A stretch of DNA of 50,951 nucleotides from Flavobacteriales bacterium (GCA_947463385.1 CANHSL010000007.1:1-50951); one strand, 5' to 3'. Shown: positions 32,600-42,284, numbered from the stretch's first letter. Notes: generated by a model not told the origin, from the sequence alone. Translations and numbers: made by a program.

Positions 32600-34542
32600 T
32601 TTATAATAATTCTTCCCAATTTTTCTGAGAACGTTTGTTTAATTTTTTCATATGCCATTTGTTCGGCAAGAAGCTCTAATTGTTCTTGTTCACTCAGCGT
32701 TTCGGATGCCATTTGAATGCGCAAACTTTTAATGTGCTCGGTTATCTTATATTGCTTGAAATTGTAAATAGCATAAAGAACCGTACCTAACAAATCGCTA
32801 TCCTCTTGTTTAGTATAAATCCTATACTGAGAAGCCCATTTTGGACTTAATTCATCTTCAAAACCTATTAATTGTGTGGTTAACTGTAAAATTTCAGGCT
32901 TACTTGATTTCAAAAAATACTTATAGGTGTACAAAATACCTTCAGCAACACCGTCAGCGATTTCACCAAAAATATCATAACACACGGAATGTTTGAAACT
33001 TAGGTCGTCTGAATTTAATTCTTGAATAACCAGTTCATTTACGCTAACAGGAATTTTATCTCCGTTTGGATCTAACAACACCTCTTTATTTCCAAACTTA
33101 AGCATCAAGCGAATAAGTTCTTTTTCCACCAAAGCCTCATCCTGGGGAACTTCTTGAATATTAACCTTTGGAGAAATAGGTTTTGAAATAATCGCATCTT
33201 TAACCCAAGGTTCATCTACCTCCTCAGCAAATTTACCCGCACGATGTTTTGTAACCTCCTGTATAATCATTTCCTCGGTCAACTGATACGAAGAAGCGAT
33301 TTGCTTGGCAAAAATGGTTCGAGTAATTGAATCGGGGATCAACGAAATTGAATACACAATATCTTTAATCAACTTTGCTTTCTGTAGCGGATCATTTTCC
33401 GTACCCTTCAGTAATAAGCCTGCCTTAAATGAAATGAAATCTTGTCGATGAGATTCTAAGAACTCGTTTAATTCATCCGTGGTGCTTTTTTTGGCGAAGG
33501 AATCCGGGTCCTCCCCTTCTGGGAATAACACCACCTTAACATTAAGCCCTTCTTCTAGAATCAAATCTATTCCCCGGAACGACGCTTTTATTCCTGCGGC
33601 ATCTCCATCGTAAAGTATCGTAATGTTTTTAGTGTATCGCGAAACGAGCCGAATTTGCTCCCTAGTTAAGGAAGTTCCAGAGCTTGAAACCGCATGCTGA
33701 ATGCCCGCTTGGTGCATACTAATGACATCCGTATATCCTTCGCAAAGCAAACATTCATCCTTTTTAACGATTTCACCCTTGGCAAAATATAGTCCATAGA
33801 GAATTTCACTTTTATTGTAAACTGGGCTTTCTGGCGAATTAAAATACTTGGCAACTTTTTTATCAGACAACAAGGTTCGTCCACCAAAACCGAGTACACG
33901 ACCGGAAATGCTATGAATTGGAAAGATTACCCTTCCTTTGAAAAAATCAAATTGGCGACCGTCCTTTTCTTTACTTAAGCCCACCTTATCCAAGTATTCA
34001 AATTTGAATCCTTTATTTATAGCTGCTTTGGTTAAATCCGTTCCTGTGTTCTTGCAATAGCCTAATTGAAATTTAGTAATGATGTCGGCATGAAATCCAC
34101 GTTCAATAAAATAAGATAAGCCGATACTCTTACCTTCATCGGTTTCATGGAGCGTTTCCATAAAATGATTCTTCGCAAATTCATTGATAATAAATAAACT
34201 ATCCTTTTCATTGGCGGCGGCTAATTGTTCAGCGGAAAGCTCTTCCTCTTTCGGAAGTTCAATATTATACTTATCAGCTAACCATCGAAGCGCTTCTGGA
34301 TATGAAAAATGTTCCTTCTCCATCAAGAAACTCACAACGTTCCCTCCTTTACTGGTTGAAAAACACTTATAAATTTGCTTGGCTGGAGAGACGACAAAAG
34401 ACGGAGTTTTTTCGGATGTAAATGGACTTAATCCTTTAAGATTGCTTCCTGCGCGTTTCAATTGCACAAATTCACCAATAACCTCCTCAATTCGGGCCGT
34501 TTGAATAATTTGATCTACAATATGTTCTGGAATTCTACTCAT
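32596..34542 (-). CDS. dnaG: DNA primase with a degraded zinc-binding site
   Basis: The 648-residue primase makes RNA primers at the replication fork. It has the N-terminal template-binding fold, the primase core with VLGFGGRTLLSDKKVAKYFN, the Toprim motifs CEGYTDVISMHQAG and ILYDGDAAG, and a C-terminal helicase-binding region. The N-terminal zinc ribbon normally has Cys-x2-His and Cys-x2-Cys. Here these positions are Ser39, Thr42, Cys60 and Thr63 (GLSPFTSEKTPSF and YKCFSTSKGG), so only one ligand remains. The fold around them is otherwise conserved. It overlaps the upstream lipoprotein gene by 8 bases and mscS by 4. Confidence 0.96.
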   Translation of the reverse strand: MSRIPEHIVDQIIQTARIEEVIGEFVQLKRAGSNLKGLSPFTSEKTPSFVVSPAKQIYKCFSTSKGGNVVSFLMEKEHFSYPEALRWLADKYNIELPKEEELSAEQLAAANEKDSLFIINEFAKNHFMETLHETDEGKSIGLSYFIERGFHADIITKFQLGYCKNTGTDLTKAAINKGFKFEYLDKVGLSKEKDGRQFDFFKGRVIFPIHSISGRVLGFGGRTLLSDKKVAKYFNSPESPVYNKSEILYGLYFAKGEIVKKDECLLCEGYTDVISMHQAGIQHAVSSSGTSLTREQIRLVSRYTKNITILYDGDAAGIKASFRGIDLILEEGLNVKVVLFPEGEDPDSFAKKSTTDELNEFLESHRQDFISFKAGLLLKGTENDPLQKAKLIKDIVYSISLIPDSITRTIFAKQIASSYQLTEEMIIQEVTKHRAGKFAEEVDEPWVKDAIISKPISPKVNIQEVPQDEALVEKELIRLMLKFGNKEVLLDPNGDKIPVSVNELVIQELNSDDLSFKHSVCYDIFGEIADGVAEGILYTYKYFLKSSKPEILQLTTQLIGFEDELSPKWASQYRIYTKQEDSDLLGTVLYAIYNFKQYKITEHIKSLRIQMASETLSEQEQLELLAEQMAYEKIKQTFSEKLGRIIIK

Positions 34543-34936
34543 CCGGGAAGCCGTAGTCTTTTTCGCTAATTACTTTTCCTTTTTCATCGTAGGTAGTCCA
34601 AACACCCACCATTTGATCATTGCGGTATTCTCCACGGTAATGCATGGCTCCGTTCGGATATTTCACCAAACTAAATCCTTCGCGCATCCCGTGGTTATAT
34701 ACAGTGATTGATTGCTCATTCCCATTTTCAGAATAAAACACCCATTTCCCGTCTCGATTCCCTTTTTTATCAATGGAACCATGAAATTTCAACTGTTTTT
34801 TACCAGGATACCATTCGGAGTATACACCGTGTTTAACCTCAATTAAATTCTCAGATTTAACTTGTTTTTTCGTTGCCTTCTTTGTCGTGCAAGAAGCCAA
34901 AACTAAGGCAATAAATAAAGGGATAATTATTCTCAT
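34535..34936 (-). CDS. Lipoprotein with MORN-like (YwqK-type) repeats
   Basis: The 133-residue product has a lipoprotein signal ending VLASC (Cys16). It then has antitoxin-YwqK/MORN-like repeats: HGVYSEWYPGKKQLKFHG, RDGKWVFYSENGNEQSI, REGFSLVKYPNGAMHYRGEY and VGVWTTYDEKGKVISEKDY. Such repeats form small beta-hairpins and are frequent in exported Bacteroidota proteins; no toxin partner is seen. It overlaps the polyprenyl synthase by 4 bases and dnaG by 8, so it is made with essential genes. Its role is unknown. Confidence 0.85.
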   Translation of the reverse strand: MRIIIPLFIALVLASCTTKKATKKQVKSENLIEVKHGVYSEWYPGKKQLKFHGSIDKKGNRDGKWVFYSENGNEQSITVYNHGMREGFSLVKYPNGAMHYRGEYRNDQMVGVWTTYDEKGKVISEKDYGFPDE

Positions 34937-35901
34937 TTTGTTCGATTCATAGTATATTCAACAAGGCCAAGCAAGGCCATTTTAGCTTCATTGTTAGGAA
35001 ACTCATCGAGTAAGGATTTAGCCTCATTCCCCAAGGAACGCATCCGTTGCTCCGCGTATTCAATTCCCTTATTTCGCTTCACTAAATCAATTGCTTTTCG
35101 GATATGTGGTTCACTATCGTTATGATTTTTGATGATGTTTCTTAATTCAGTAGCTTCGGATGCAGGCGCATTATTCAGTGTGTAAATGATTGGGAGCGTC
35201 ATCTTTTGTTCTCGAATGTCATTCCCCGTAGGTTTTCCAATATCTGCCGCGCTACCAAAATCAAAAATATCATCCTTTAGCTGGAAGGCTAAGCCCACTT
35301 TTTCTCCAAAAAGGCGCATCTCCTCACGGTGGGCTGTCCCACCCGAAGCAAGATATCCTGCTTCACAACATGTGGCAATCAAGGATGCGGTTTTCTTACG
35401 AATCACCTCAAAATAAACATCCTCCGTGATGTCAAGTTTTCTAGCTTTTTCGATTTGAAGCAATTCACCTTCAGACATCTCACGAACCGACCGGGCAATG
35501 ATTGCTAGTAAATCCGTGTTTTGTTTTTCAATGGATAAAAGTAAAATTCTAGATAACATGTAATCGCCAACCAATACTGCAATTTTATTCTTCCAAAGGG
35601 CATTAACAGAAAAATATCCCCGACGCTCATTGGCATCATCCACGACATCATCATGCACCAAGGTTGCAGTATGTAGCAATTCAACCAAGGCAGCCGCGTC
35701 AAACGATTTAGCATTTGTTTCACTAAACATTTTGCAAGATAAAAACACAAATAAGGGACGAATCTGTTTCCCTTTCCGCTTGACAAGATAATGCGTCACT
35801 TTATCAAGCAAAGGAACATCAGATTTCATGGTTGACGAAAAAAACTGCTCAAACTCCGCGAGTTCTTTTTCTACTGGGGCAATAATTTCTTCAACACGCA
35901 T
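34933..35901 (-). CDS. Long-chain polyprenyl diphosphate synthase (IspB-like)
   Basis: The 322-residue enzyme chains isopentenyl units onto an allylic diphosphate, most likely for the menaquinone side chain. The first Asp-rich motif is DDVVDD (84-89, in LVHDDVVDDANERRG) and the second DDIFD (210-214, in LKDDIFDFG). KGKQIRP (44-50) and GNDIREQKMTLP are also present. The residues four and five places before the first motif are small (Ala79, Thr80), which fits a long-chain product. It heads the unit polyprenyl synthase - lipoprotein - dnaG - mscS. Confidence 0.95.
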   Translation of the reverse strand: MRVEEIIAPVEKELAEFEQFFSSTMKSDVPLLDKVTHYLVKRKGKQIRPLFVFLSCKMFSETNAKSFDAAALVELLHTATLVHDDVVDDANERRGYFSVNALWKNKIAVLVGDYMLSRILLLSIEKQNTDLLAIIARSVREMSEGELLQIEKARKLDITEDVYFEVIRKKTASLIATCCEAGYLASGGTAHREEMRLFGEKVGLAFQLKDDIFDFGSAADIGKPTGNDIREQKMTLPIIYTLNNAPASEATELRNIIKNHNDSEPHIRKAIDLVKRNKGIEYAEQRMRSLGNEAKSLLDEFPNNEAKMALLGLVEYTMNRTK

Positions 35902-35908
35902 AATGACA

Positions 35909-35916
35909 CAAAGGTA
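35909..35916 (-). promoter_or_regulatory. -7 promoter box (TACCTTTG) of the polyprenyl synthase-dnaG unit
   Basis: TACCTTTG on the minus strand ends 7 bases before the ATG at 35901. It lies in the 36-base gap after the DUF58 gene, so the unit probably starts here rather than reading on from DUF58. Confidence 0.5.
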
Positions 35917-35937
35917 ACAAAAGGTAAGCGGCGAATA

Positions 35938-36846
35938 TCATAACATAGATTGCCTTTTCAACAAATATCTCGTAAGCACCTCATTGTATCCATCTTCAAT
36001 TGCCAACGGAACAAAATCGACAGCCAAATCACCACATTTTAATTTTAATGCACTGAGTCCTTTTTCATATCGAGCAATGTATTGGCTTTTAAATTCATTG
36101 GGCAACATGCGCAATTCTTCACCTGTTTCCATATCAACCAAAATATATGGCCTATTTTCGAGTGTAAAATCCTGCTCAATCGTTCGGCTGTATAAGTGAA
36201 AAACGACTACCTCGTGACGTTCATGTTTCAAATGACTCAAGGCATTCATGAAATCCTCTTCATTTTCACCAGAGGACCACAAATCTGTAAAAACCATAAC
36301 CATCCCACGCTTCGGTATGCTTTGCGCAACCTCATTCAGCGCTTTTGCAATGTGTGTATCTGACGCTTTAGTCGGAGTATAAGCTGCAAAGAATTTTTCT
36401 AATTCAGCATAAACAAACCGCTGATGCATCGGTGAAGACTTAGCTGCGGTATGAAGCAGTAATGACTCATGGAACAAACTGATTCCATAGGCATCTCGTT
36501 GACGTTTTAACAATTCCATTAAACTCACCGCCGCATAAATTGCGAAGGTTAATTTGTTCTCACGTTTGTCTGATGGAAAATACATTGACGGAGAACAATC
36601 GATCACCATTTGACAACGCAAATTCGTTTCCTCCTCATACTTTTTTGTGTACAAGCGATCGGTTCGACCATAAAGTTTCCAATCAATATGTCTTGTAGAT
36701 TCTCCTTGATTGTAAATACGGTGCTCCGCAAATTCTACGGAAAACCCGTGCAAGGGACTTTTGTGCATCCCCGTAATGAATCCCTCTACCACTTGTTTTG
36801 CAAGTAACTCTAAGTTTCCAAACTCCACTAATTTCGAACGATCCAT
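35938..36846 (-). CDS. DUF58 domain protein
   Basis: The 302-residue protein has the DUF58 layout: SPLHGFSVEFAEHRIYNQGE (about 32-51), then RHIDWKLYGRTDRLYTKKYE, and a VWA-like strand with VIDCSPSMYFP (about 85-95, a partial DxSxS site). GMVMVFTDLWSSGENEED lies in the second half. Such proteins usually accompany MoxR ATPases and VWA/BatA proteins, which are not visible nearby. No signal peptide is seen. An imperfect box (TATTTTCG) lies upstream in the interval shared with the T9SS surface-protein gene. Confidence 0.92.
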   Translation of the reverse strand: MDRSKLVEFGNLELLAKQVVEGFITGMHKSPLHGFSVEFAEHRIYNQGESTRHIDWKLYGRTDRLYTKKYEEETNLRCQMVIDCSPSMYFPSDKRENKLTFAIYAAVSLMELLKRQRDAYGISLFHESLLLHTAAKSSPMHQRFVYAELEKFFAAYTPTKASDTHIAKALNEVAQSIPKRGMVMVFTDLWSSGENEEDFMNALSHLKHERHEVVVFHLYSRTIEQDFTLENRPYILVDMETGEELRMLPNEFKSQYIARYEKGLSALKLKCGDLAVDFVPLAIEDGYNEVLTRYLLKRQSML

Positions 36847-36933
36847 TGGTGATTTTAAGCGAAAATACTAAAAATAAGTGGGCTCTCTTTTGGCAAGCAA
36901 CTTATGCTTAGCTTATGGCGTCTAAAAAATTGT

Positions 36934-36941
36934 TAAATTTA
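36934..36941 (+). promoter_or_regulatory. Near-consensus -7 box (TAAATTTA) of the surface-protein gene
   Basis: TAAATTTA differs from TAnnTTTG at the last base and ends 4 bases before the ATG at 36946, the geometry repeated at other starts in this window. Confidence 0.3.
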
Positions 36942-36945
36942 TATC

Positions 36946-39414
36946 ATGAAAAAAATTCTACCCTTTTTAGTTGTTGCCTTGTGTGCATTTCAACTCAATG
37001 CTCAAACCGGATACACACTCACTGGACTTAACTTGATGCCAAATACAGTGACTACGCGATGCGACACTGCGGTTACGGTTGCTTATTATGCGCAATCCGC
37101 AGCAAATAATGCACAATCCACTCATACGCTTCCCTTCGTCCTTAGCGGAAACAACTTTGTTTCTTCTCAATTTCAATTCAGCATCAGTTGGGGGGACGGA
37201 ACAAGCAACACCTACAACGGCGGTGTTTCAAGCACTGGTACGGTCATTAATTTAAATCCTCCACCAGCACACACCTATCCAGGTCCTGGAACGTATACCC
37301 TAATCACGAATGTAATTAATTGGGCTAATCAAACGAGCGCTGTGGACACGGTTGTTCTAAACCTAGGTTCATGTGGACTTCCTGTATATTCTTTAATTCA
37401 AGTGGATTGCAATAATGATGGCGTGATAGACTCGACATTAAACAATTCTGGAATCCCATTGGTCATTACTGGCTCTGGTCAAAGCTACACGGGGATTACG
37501 CAAAACAACTATTATTTATTTACCGGGATCGAACCGGGGTTGTACACCCTAAGCATAGATCCAGCGTGGCTTGCAGCGAATAATTACACCATCGATAACA
37601 TACAAGGTCCACCATCTTTAGTTGCGGGCACAGGCGCTCAAACCATGATAATCACCCTGAATTGCGGAAATGGCGGAAATCAAACTGCGACCATGTGTGT
37701 TGGCGGACAAGTATACTGTGATCAAGACAATAACGGACAGTTTAACGCAGGTGATATTGCTATAATCAATGCACCGATTACTATCAATTACGGGTCAGGT
37801 TCTACCATTGTTTACACCAATCAACAAGGGAACTACAGCACGAACTATTTGGGTCTGATAGGTGGTATTGCGACCGTATCGCTAAATAACAACTGGTTAG
37901 TACAGCATGGATACAGTGCATCAAATTTAATGGATACCGTATTTAATACGGCATGCAATGCGGGTGCAGCTCCTTCCACGGCATCCTTTCCTGTTCAGTG
38001 TGGTCAAAACCCGGGGAATCCGAATTGTTATACGGGTTATGTGTTCTGTGATGCGAACAACAACGGCATCATGGATAACAATGAACTCCCGATGGCTTTT
38101 GCACCGGTAGTACTCTCTAATGCTCAAGGAGCAAATGCAAATACAGTTACTGTGTACACAGACTCTACAGGTTATTTCTCGTTTTGTGGTCAATTTGGAA
38201 ATGGGCAGTATGTTCTTGCTTCTATCCCATCGAATTATTTGAATTATCTAGGGTACAGTGTTAATTTCAATTTCGTTACACTCATCGTGAACCAAGCGGC
38301 AGGAATGTTGCCAGTGAATTGCGGAGGAAACGGAGGAAACGCTTGTGCTGATCTTTGGACAACAGTTACCCCGTGGATTGGGTATTACCAAAACACCACA
38401 GCGCACATCCGCTTGAATTGGGGTAATTACGGACCCTCTTCACCTGGACCATTTACACTTACATTAACCTTTCCTGCTGGGGTAACTGTTAATACGGCAT
38501 CAATTAATACCCCAGGGTACAGTATTGCTGGAAATACCATTACTTGGAATTTAAATAGCGCGTTAAGCAGTTTCTCTACCAATGATCTTATATTATTTTC
38601 AATTCCTGGTGGACTAATTAACGGGGCGAACCACTACTTCACCAGTACAATTGCACCTACTGGAAACATCCAAGATTGTAATCCTCAGAACAACAACGGT
38701 AATTTATTACAAATCCTAGGAAACAGTTATGATCCAAATGATAAAAACGTTGCCCGACCTGAAATCTATAACAGCAACATGTTTGGATCAACAGAAATTG
38801 AAACGGGTGTAGACGATATTCTAACCTATACGATTCGTTTCCAAAACACAGGAACTGCACCGGCACAAAATGTTGTCGTAGTAGATACGTTGGACTCGGA
38901 GTTAGACTTATCTACCTTTACCTTGGTTAGCAGCAGTCATGCCGTAGAATTAGTGAACATGGGTAACGGAATCATACATTTTGAATTCAATGGCATTTGG
39001 TTGCCAGATTCAACTTCGAATGAACCCTTAAGCCACGGACAATTTACCTATCGAATTAGAGAAAATGCAGGAAATGAAAATATGAGTGAAATCACAAATA
39101 CTGCCTACATCTATTTTGACTGGAATGCACCAATTATTACAAACACTACGTATAATGTAAATGTTTGGGTTGAAGGAATTGATGAGGCTTCTGATTTATT
39201 CAAGGTATTCCCGAATCCAACAACGGATGTAGTAACCATAGAAGCTAGTGAAGCATTTAATTACACAGTGTATGATTTAAATGGAAGAGCAGTGCTTCAA
39301 GGAAAAGGAAATGCTACGGAAGCAATTTCACTTTATTCATTAGTGCACGGTCAATACATCTTATCATTAAACACTGGAAATTCGACTAGAAACCTGAAGG
39401 TGACGAAGTTATAA
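36946..39414 (+). CDS. Large T9SS-sorted surface protein with PKD, SdrD-B-like and repeat domains
   Basis: The 822-residue protein has a signal peptide (1 to about 19, ending FQLNAQ). A PKD-like domain follows (about 65-140; ISWGDGTSNTYNGG, HTYPGPGTYTL), then two or three SdrD-B-like modules with acidic turns (VYCDQDNNGQFNAGDI near 260, VFCDANNNGIMDNNE near 365). A beta-rich part with YDPNDKNVARPE and LTYTIRFQNTGTAPAQNVVV (about 610-660) comes next. It ends in a type A T9SS sorting domain (about 745-822; VFPNPTTDVVTIEAS, HGQYILSL). It should be exported and surface-attached; adhesion is a guess. A bidirectional terminator follows. Confidence 0.9.
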   Translation: MKKILPFLVVALCAFQLNAQTGYTLTGLNLMPNTVTTRCDTAVTVAYYAQSAANNAQSTHTLPFVLSGNNFVSSQFQFSISWGDGTSNTYNGGVSSTGTVINLNPPPAHTYPGPGTYTLITNVINWANQTSAVDTVVLNLGSCGLPVYSLIQVDCNNDGVIDSTLNNSGIPLVITGSGQSYTGITQNNYYLFTGIEPGLYTLSIDPAWLAANNYTIDNIQGPPSLVAGTGAQTMIITLNCGNGGNQTATMCVGGQVYCDQDNNGQFNAGDIAIINAPITINYGSGSTIVYTNQQGNYSTNYLGLIGGIATVSLNNNWLVQHGYSASNLMDTVFNTACNAGAAPSTASFPVQCGQNPGNPNCYTGYVFCDANNNGIMDNNELPMAFAPVVLSNAQGANANTVTVYTDSTGYFSFCGQFGNGQYVLASIPSNYLNYLGYSVNFNFVTLIVNQAAGMLPVNCGGNGGNACADLWTTVTPWIGYYQNTTAHIRLNWGNYGPSSPGPFTLTLTFPAGVTVNTASINTPGYSIAGNTITWNLNSALSSFSTNDLILFSIPGGLINGANHYFTSTIAPTGNIQDCNPQNNNGNLLQILGNSYDPNDKNVARPEIYNSNMFGSTEIETGVDDILTYTIRFQNTGTAPAQNVVVVDTLDSELDLSTFTLVSSSHAVELVNMGNGIIHFEFNGIWLPDSTSNEPLSHGQFTYRIRENAGNENMSEITNTAYIYFDWNAPIITNTTYNVNVWVEGIDEASDLFKVFPNPTTDVVTIEASEAFNYTVYDLNGRAVLQGKGNATEAISLYSLVHGQYILSLNTGNSTRNLKVTKL

Positions 39415-39439
39415 ATCAACACCTTTCGTTTAATTCTTT

Positions 39440-39463
39440 AAAAAGGCCTTCGGGCCTTTTTTT
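39440..39463. terminator. Bidirectional rho-independent terminator between converging genes
   Basis: AAAAAGGCC, loop TTCG and GGCCTTTTTTT form a GC stem flanked by A and T runs, working in both directions. Its right edge overlaps the stop codon of the minus-strand SUI1 gene (39462-39464). Confidence 0.9.
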
Positions 39464-39812
39464 AGTTGCCGCCTTTCTGTTTTGTTTGAGAGTATCCAGC
39501 AGCTATGAGAAGGTCGTATACTTTCTGCTTTAACTTTCCTTGAATAAGGATTTCACCATCTTTAGCAGAACCTCCTACCCCACACTTTGACTTCAGCAAT
39601 TTCCCGAGTTCTTTTAAATCCTCATCCGAACCCACAAAACCTTCCACCAAGGTAACTTCCTTACCGGCGCGTTGTTTTCGATCAATAGAAACATATAAGC
39701 GCTGTTGCGGCGGAGCTAAGGTATCTACTTGCTCATCTGAAGCTTCTTGGTAATTAAAATTGGGATTTGTGGAATAAACCACATTCACGCGATTATTATT
39801 TTTTTTACTCAT
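39462..39812 (-). CDS. SUI1/eIF1-like translation factor (YciH family)
   Basis: The 116-residue protein has an N-terminal basic, disordered region and an SUI1 domain (about 45-112): LYVSIDRKQRAGKEVTLVEG, ELGKLLKSKCGVGGSAKDGE and IQGKLKQKVYDLLIAAGY. Bacterial SUI1/YciH proteins bind the small ribosomal subunit and are linked to start-codon fidelity. ATG 39812 is chosen since relatives begin there; an upstream in-frame ATG would overlap the receptor gene. It starts 4 bases after the TonB receptor stop and probably shares its transcript. Confidence 0.93.
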   Translation of the reverse strand: MSKKNNNRVNVVYSTNPNFNYQEASDEQVDTLAPPQQRLYVSIDRKQRAGKEVTLVEGFVGSDEDLKELGKLLKSKCGVGGSAKDGEILIQGKLKQKVYDLLIAAGYSQTKQKGGN

Positions 39813-39816
39813 ACCC

Positions 39817-42279
39817 TTACATATCTGATGGACCAGCATCTTGTCCTGACTTTGGTTTTGTCATTTCAAGTTTACCAAATTTATACGTCACATTAATATA
39901 AAACCTGCGAGTTAACCATTTGAATTCGATGTCTTGACTAATGGTAGGCTGACGTAAATAGGCGTAAAACCCTTGTCGATTAAGCACATCCGTAACCTTA
40001 CACCCAAGGGTCCAATGATCACCCAAGCGCTTATCAAAGGCCACATCAATCGCTCCCCTACGTTGTGCTGTTCCTAGAATGGTCACACGCGGTGCAATAT
40101 AATTCACATTAAGCTGAACGGTCGCTGTTTTTTTCCAAAAATCAACCGAAGAATTCAATTTAACATTCCCATTAAACCCGGAACGATTCCAACTTGATAC
40201 ATCCGTAATATACTTTATGAAATTCACATTGGATGATAAGGTTGAACGAAACCAGGTGGTTGGTTTGTAACTAACAACGAATTCGGTTCCCACGCTGTGC
40301 GAAGTATTTAAATTGATAAAGGTCTGCACCGAAGCATTGTTTTCACTGAATTGTCTAAACCGTGAAATCATATCCGTAGTTCGACGATAAAAAACGCTGG
40401 CTGAGAAATTCACCTTTTTAGCCTCTCTGCTGTAACTAAAATCGTATGAATCTATAAACTCCGGTTGCAAATATGGATTCCCTCGCTGTAAATTCAAGGG
40501 GTCGGCATACGAAGTAAACGGATTTAAGTCAGAACTGGATGCACGGGTAATTCTGCGGCTATAGCTTAATCCTAATTCACTACCCTGTTTGATGGTGTAG
40601 CGAATGTGAGCCGAAGGGAAAAAATTGAAATAATTATTTACAATCCGCAGGGTATCTGATAGCAGGTTGGGAATTTGATAAGCCTGTTCTAACCTAACGC
40701 CTGCTTGGTATTTAAATTTCTTGTATTGATGGGCTACGATTCCATACACGCTAAAAATTTGTTCGTCGTAGTTGTACAAGAAATTAGAAAGGGTATCCTC
40801 TTGAAATAGATTTGAAACGGAATCCATAGTTTCAGAATAGGTATCCACCACTTGATGCCGCACTATGCCTTTAGCACCAAATTCTGTCCGAATTGATTGG
40901 TCAGGCCATAGATATACCCCGTCGGCTTGGAGGGTTGAAACACGCGAAGATTCTTGATTTGAAAGTCTTTGCCTGAGGGGAGCAACCATCGATAACAAAA
41001 CCGTATCTAAGGTATATTGATACTGATCATAAAAACCCTTTATGGCATCGGTTCCAATCGAGTGCGTTGCATCTGCGGTAAGATAACCCCGGTTGCTTTT
41101 AAAATTCTGTCTGAAGTTCAAATTAAAATCGATGTTCTTTTGATTACTTGGGTCATAAGAAACACGTTGCCATAAACTGGTGGCGTACAAAGATCCAAGG
41201 GCATCTTCACTATATCTGGTATTCCATAAATCTCCCGTCCGATCTCGCTGTCCCATAGATGCCGTTGAGGAAAATGCAATACTTCGGTTATGTTTCATTG
41301 TCCAATCAAACCCCATCCTGGCGGTATGTCCAGCGTTTAAATCGGTTCCGAGTCTGTTCTGATCTAGTACGACTACAGAATCATTTGCTAAGGTTTGACG
41401 ACTATACAAATAATTGTTTCGGTAGCCATCCAAATAGCGCCCATTATATGAAGCAAACGCATTAAAGGACGCGTTACGGTAACTTAAAGAAACACTTTCA
41501 TCGGCTACGTTACCTCCGTTTAGATTTCCACTTCCAAGATTTGCTGTGATAAGTCCATTGAAGCCTTTAAGCTTATTCTTTTTAAGTACGATGTTAATTA
41601 TCCCGGAACTTCCATCTGGATCATATTTAGCAGAAGGATTGGTTACAATTTCAATCCGTTCAATCGAACCAGCAGGCAAGGCATCCAACAAGGTTTTACC
41701 ATTTGAACCGGTGAGTGAACTTGGTTTACCATCAATCAAAATATTCACCGAACCTTCACCGCGCAATAAAATCCTACCGTCTTGATCCAAATCAATAGAA
41801 GGCAAATTCTTTAACACATCATTCGCTGTGCCTCCACGCAAGGTCAAATCTTGAGCAACATTATACACCTTTTTATCGATACCGCTTCGGAGGATGTCTT
41901 GTTTTCCTTGAACTATGATCTCATCAACGATGCGCTGGTTATTAACCGTAAGGTTGGATTCACCAAGATTCACCACTCGAAGCTCCTTTGTTGGTATAAT
42001 TTGATTAATCCACAAGGTATCATACCCGGCAAAAGTAGCTTGTAACAAGAGGGGCGCAAACGGTAGGTTTTCAATGTTGAATTTTCCCTCACTGTCAGTA
42101 AACTGCCCGGAAACAAAGGAACTATCTTTGGCTAATAGCACTTTAATCTTGACATATTCTAAGGCTTTTTTTGCATTCTGATCCACGAACCTCCCCAACA
42201 CAATTCCCTCACCCTGAGTTCGTTGCGCTACAACTGCAAGCGAAAAGAAAACAAATAAAATCCCCAACCGTATTTTCAT
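39817..42279 (-). CDS. TonB-dependent receptor-type outer-membrane protein
   Basis: The 820-residue protein has a signal peptide (1 to about 18, ending LAVVAQ) and a carboxypeptidase-regulatory-like domain (about 25-110; GRFVDQNAKKALEYVKI, TDSEGKFNIENLPF). A plug domain follows (about 125-225; NDVLKNLPSIDLDQDG, GSVNILIDGKPSS, IERIEIVTNPSAKYDPDG), then a long beta-barrel ending in an aromatic strand followed by a charged tail (KPKSGQDAGPSDM). It resembles the large Bacteroidota barrel family without a SusD partner. The ligand is unknown. The start is ATG 42279, directly after a promoter box. Confidence 0.93.
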   Translation of the reverse strand: MKIRLGILFVFFSLAVVAQRTQGEGIVLGRFVDQNAKKALEYVKIKVLLAKDSSFVSGQFTDSEGKFNIENLPFAPLLLQATFAGYDTLWINQIIPTKELRVVNLGESNLTVNNQRIVDEIIVQGKQDILRSGIDKKVYNVAQDLTLRGGTANDVLKNLPSIDLDQDGRILLRGEGSVNILIDGKPSSLTGSNGKTLLDALPAGSIERIEIVTNPSAKYDPDGSSGIINIVLKKNKLKGFNGLITANLGSGNLNGGNVADESVSLSYRNASFNAFASYNGRYLDGYRNNYLYSRQTLANDSVVVLDQNRLGTDLNAGHTARMGFDWTMKHNRSIAFSSTASMGQRDRTGDLWNTRYSEDALGSLYATSLWQRVSYDPSNQKNIDFNLNFRQNFKSNRGYLTADATHSIGTDAIKGFYDQYQYTLDTVLLSMVAPLRQRLSNQESSRVSTLQADGVYLWPDQSIRTEFGAKGIVRHQVVDTYSETMDSVSNLFQEDTLSNFLYNYDEQIFSVYGIVAHQYKKFKYQAGVRLEQAYQIPNLLSDTLRIVNNYFNFFPSAHIRYTIKQGSELGLSYSRRITRASSSDLNPFTSYADPLNLQRGNPYLQPEFIDSYDFSYSREAKKVNFSASVFYRRTTDMISRFRQFSENNASVQTFINLNTSHSVGTEFVVSYKPTTWFRSTLSSNVNFIKYITDVSSWNRSGFNGNVKLNSSVDFWKKTATVQLNVNYIAPRVTILGTAQRRGAIDVAFDKRLGDHWTLGCKVTDVLNRQGFYAYLRQPTISQDIEFKWLTRRFYINVTYKFGKLEMTKPKSGQDAGPSDM

Positions 42280-42284
42280 AGGTC

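Noticed and set aside
34535-34936. A toxin-antitoxin antitoxin (YwqK name)
   Set aside because: MORN-like repeats with a lipoprotein signal and no toxin gene nearby. The family name is historical.
36946-39414. Antisense frames inside the large surface-protein gene
   Set aside because: They are composition shadows of repetitive coding sequence, with no starts, promoters or domains.
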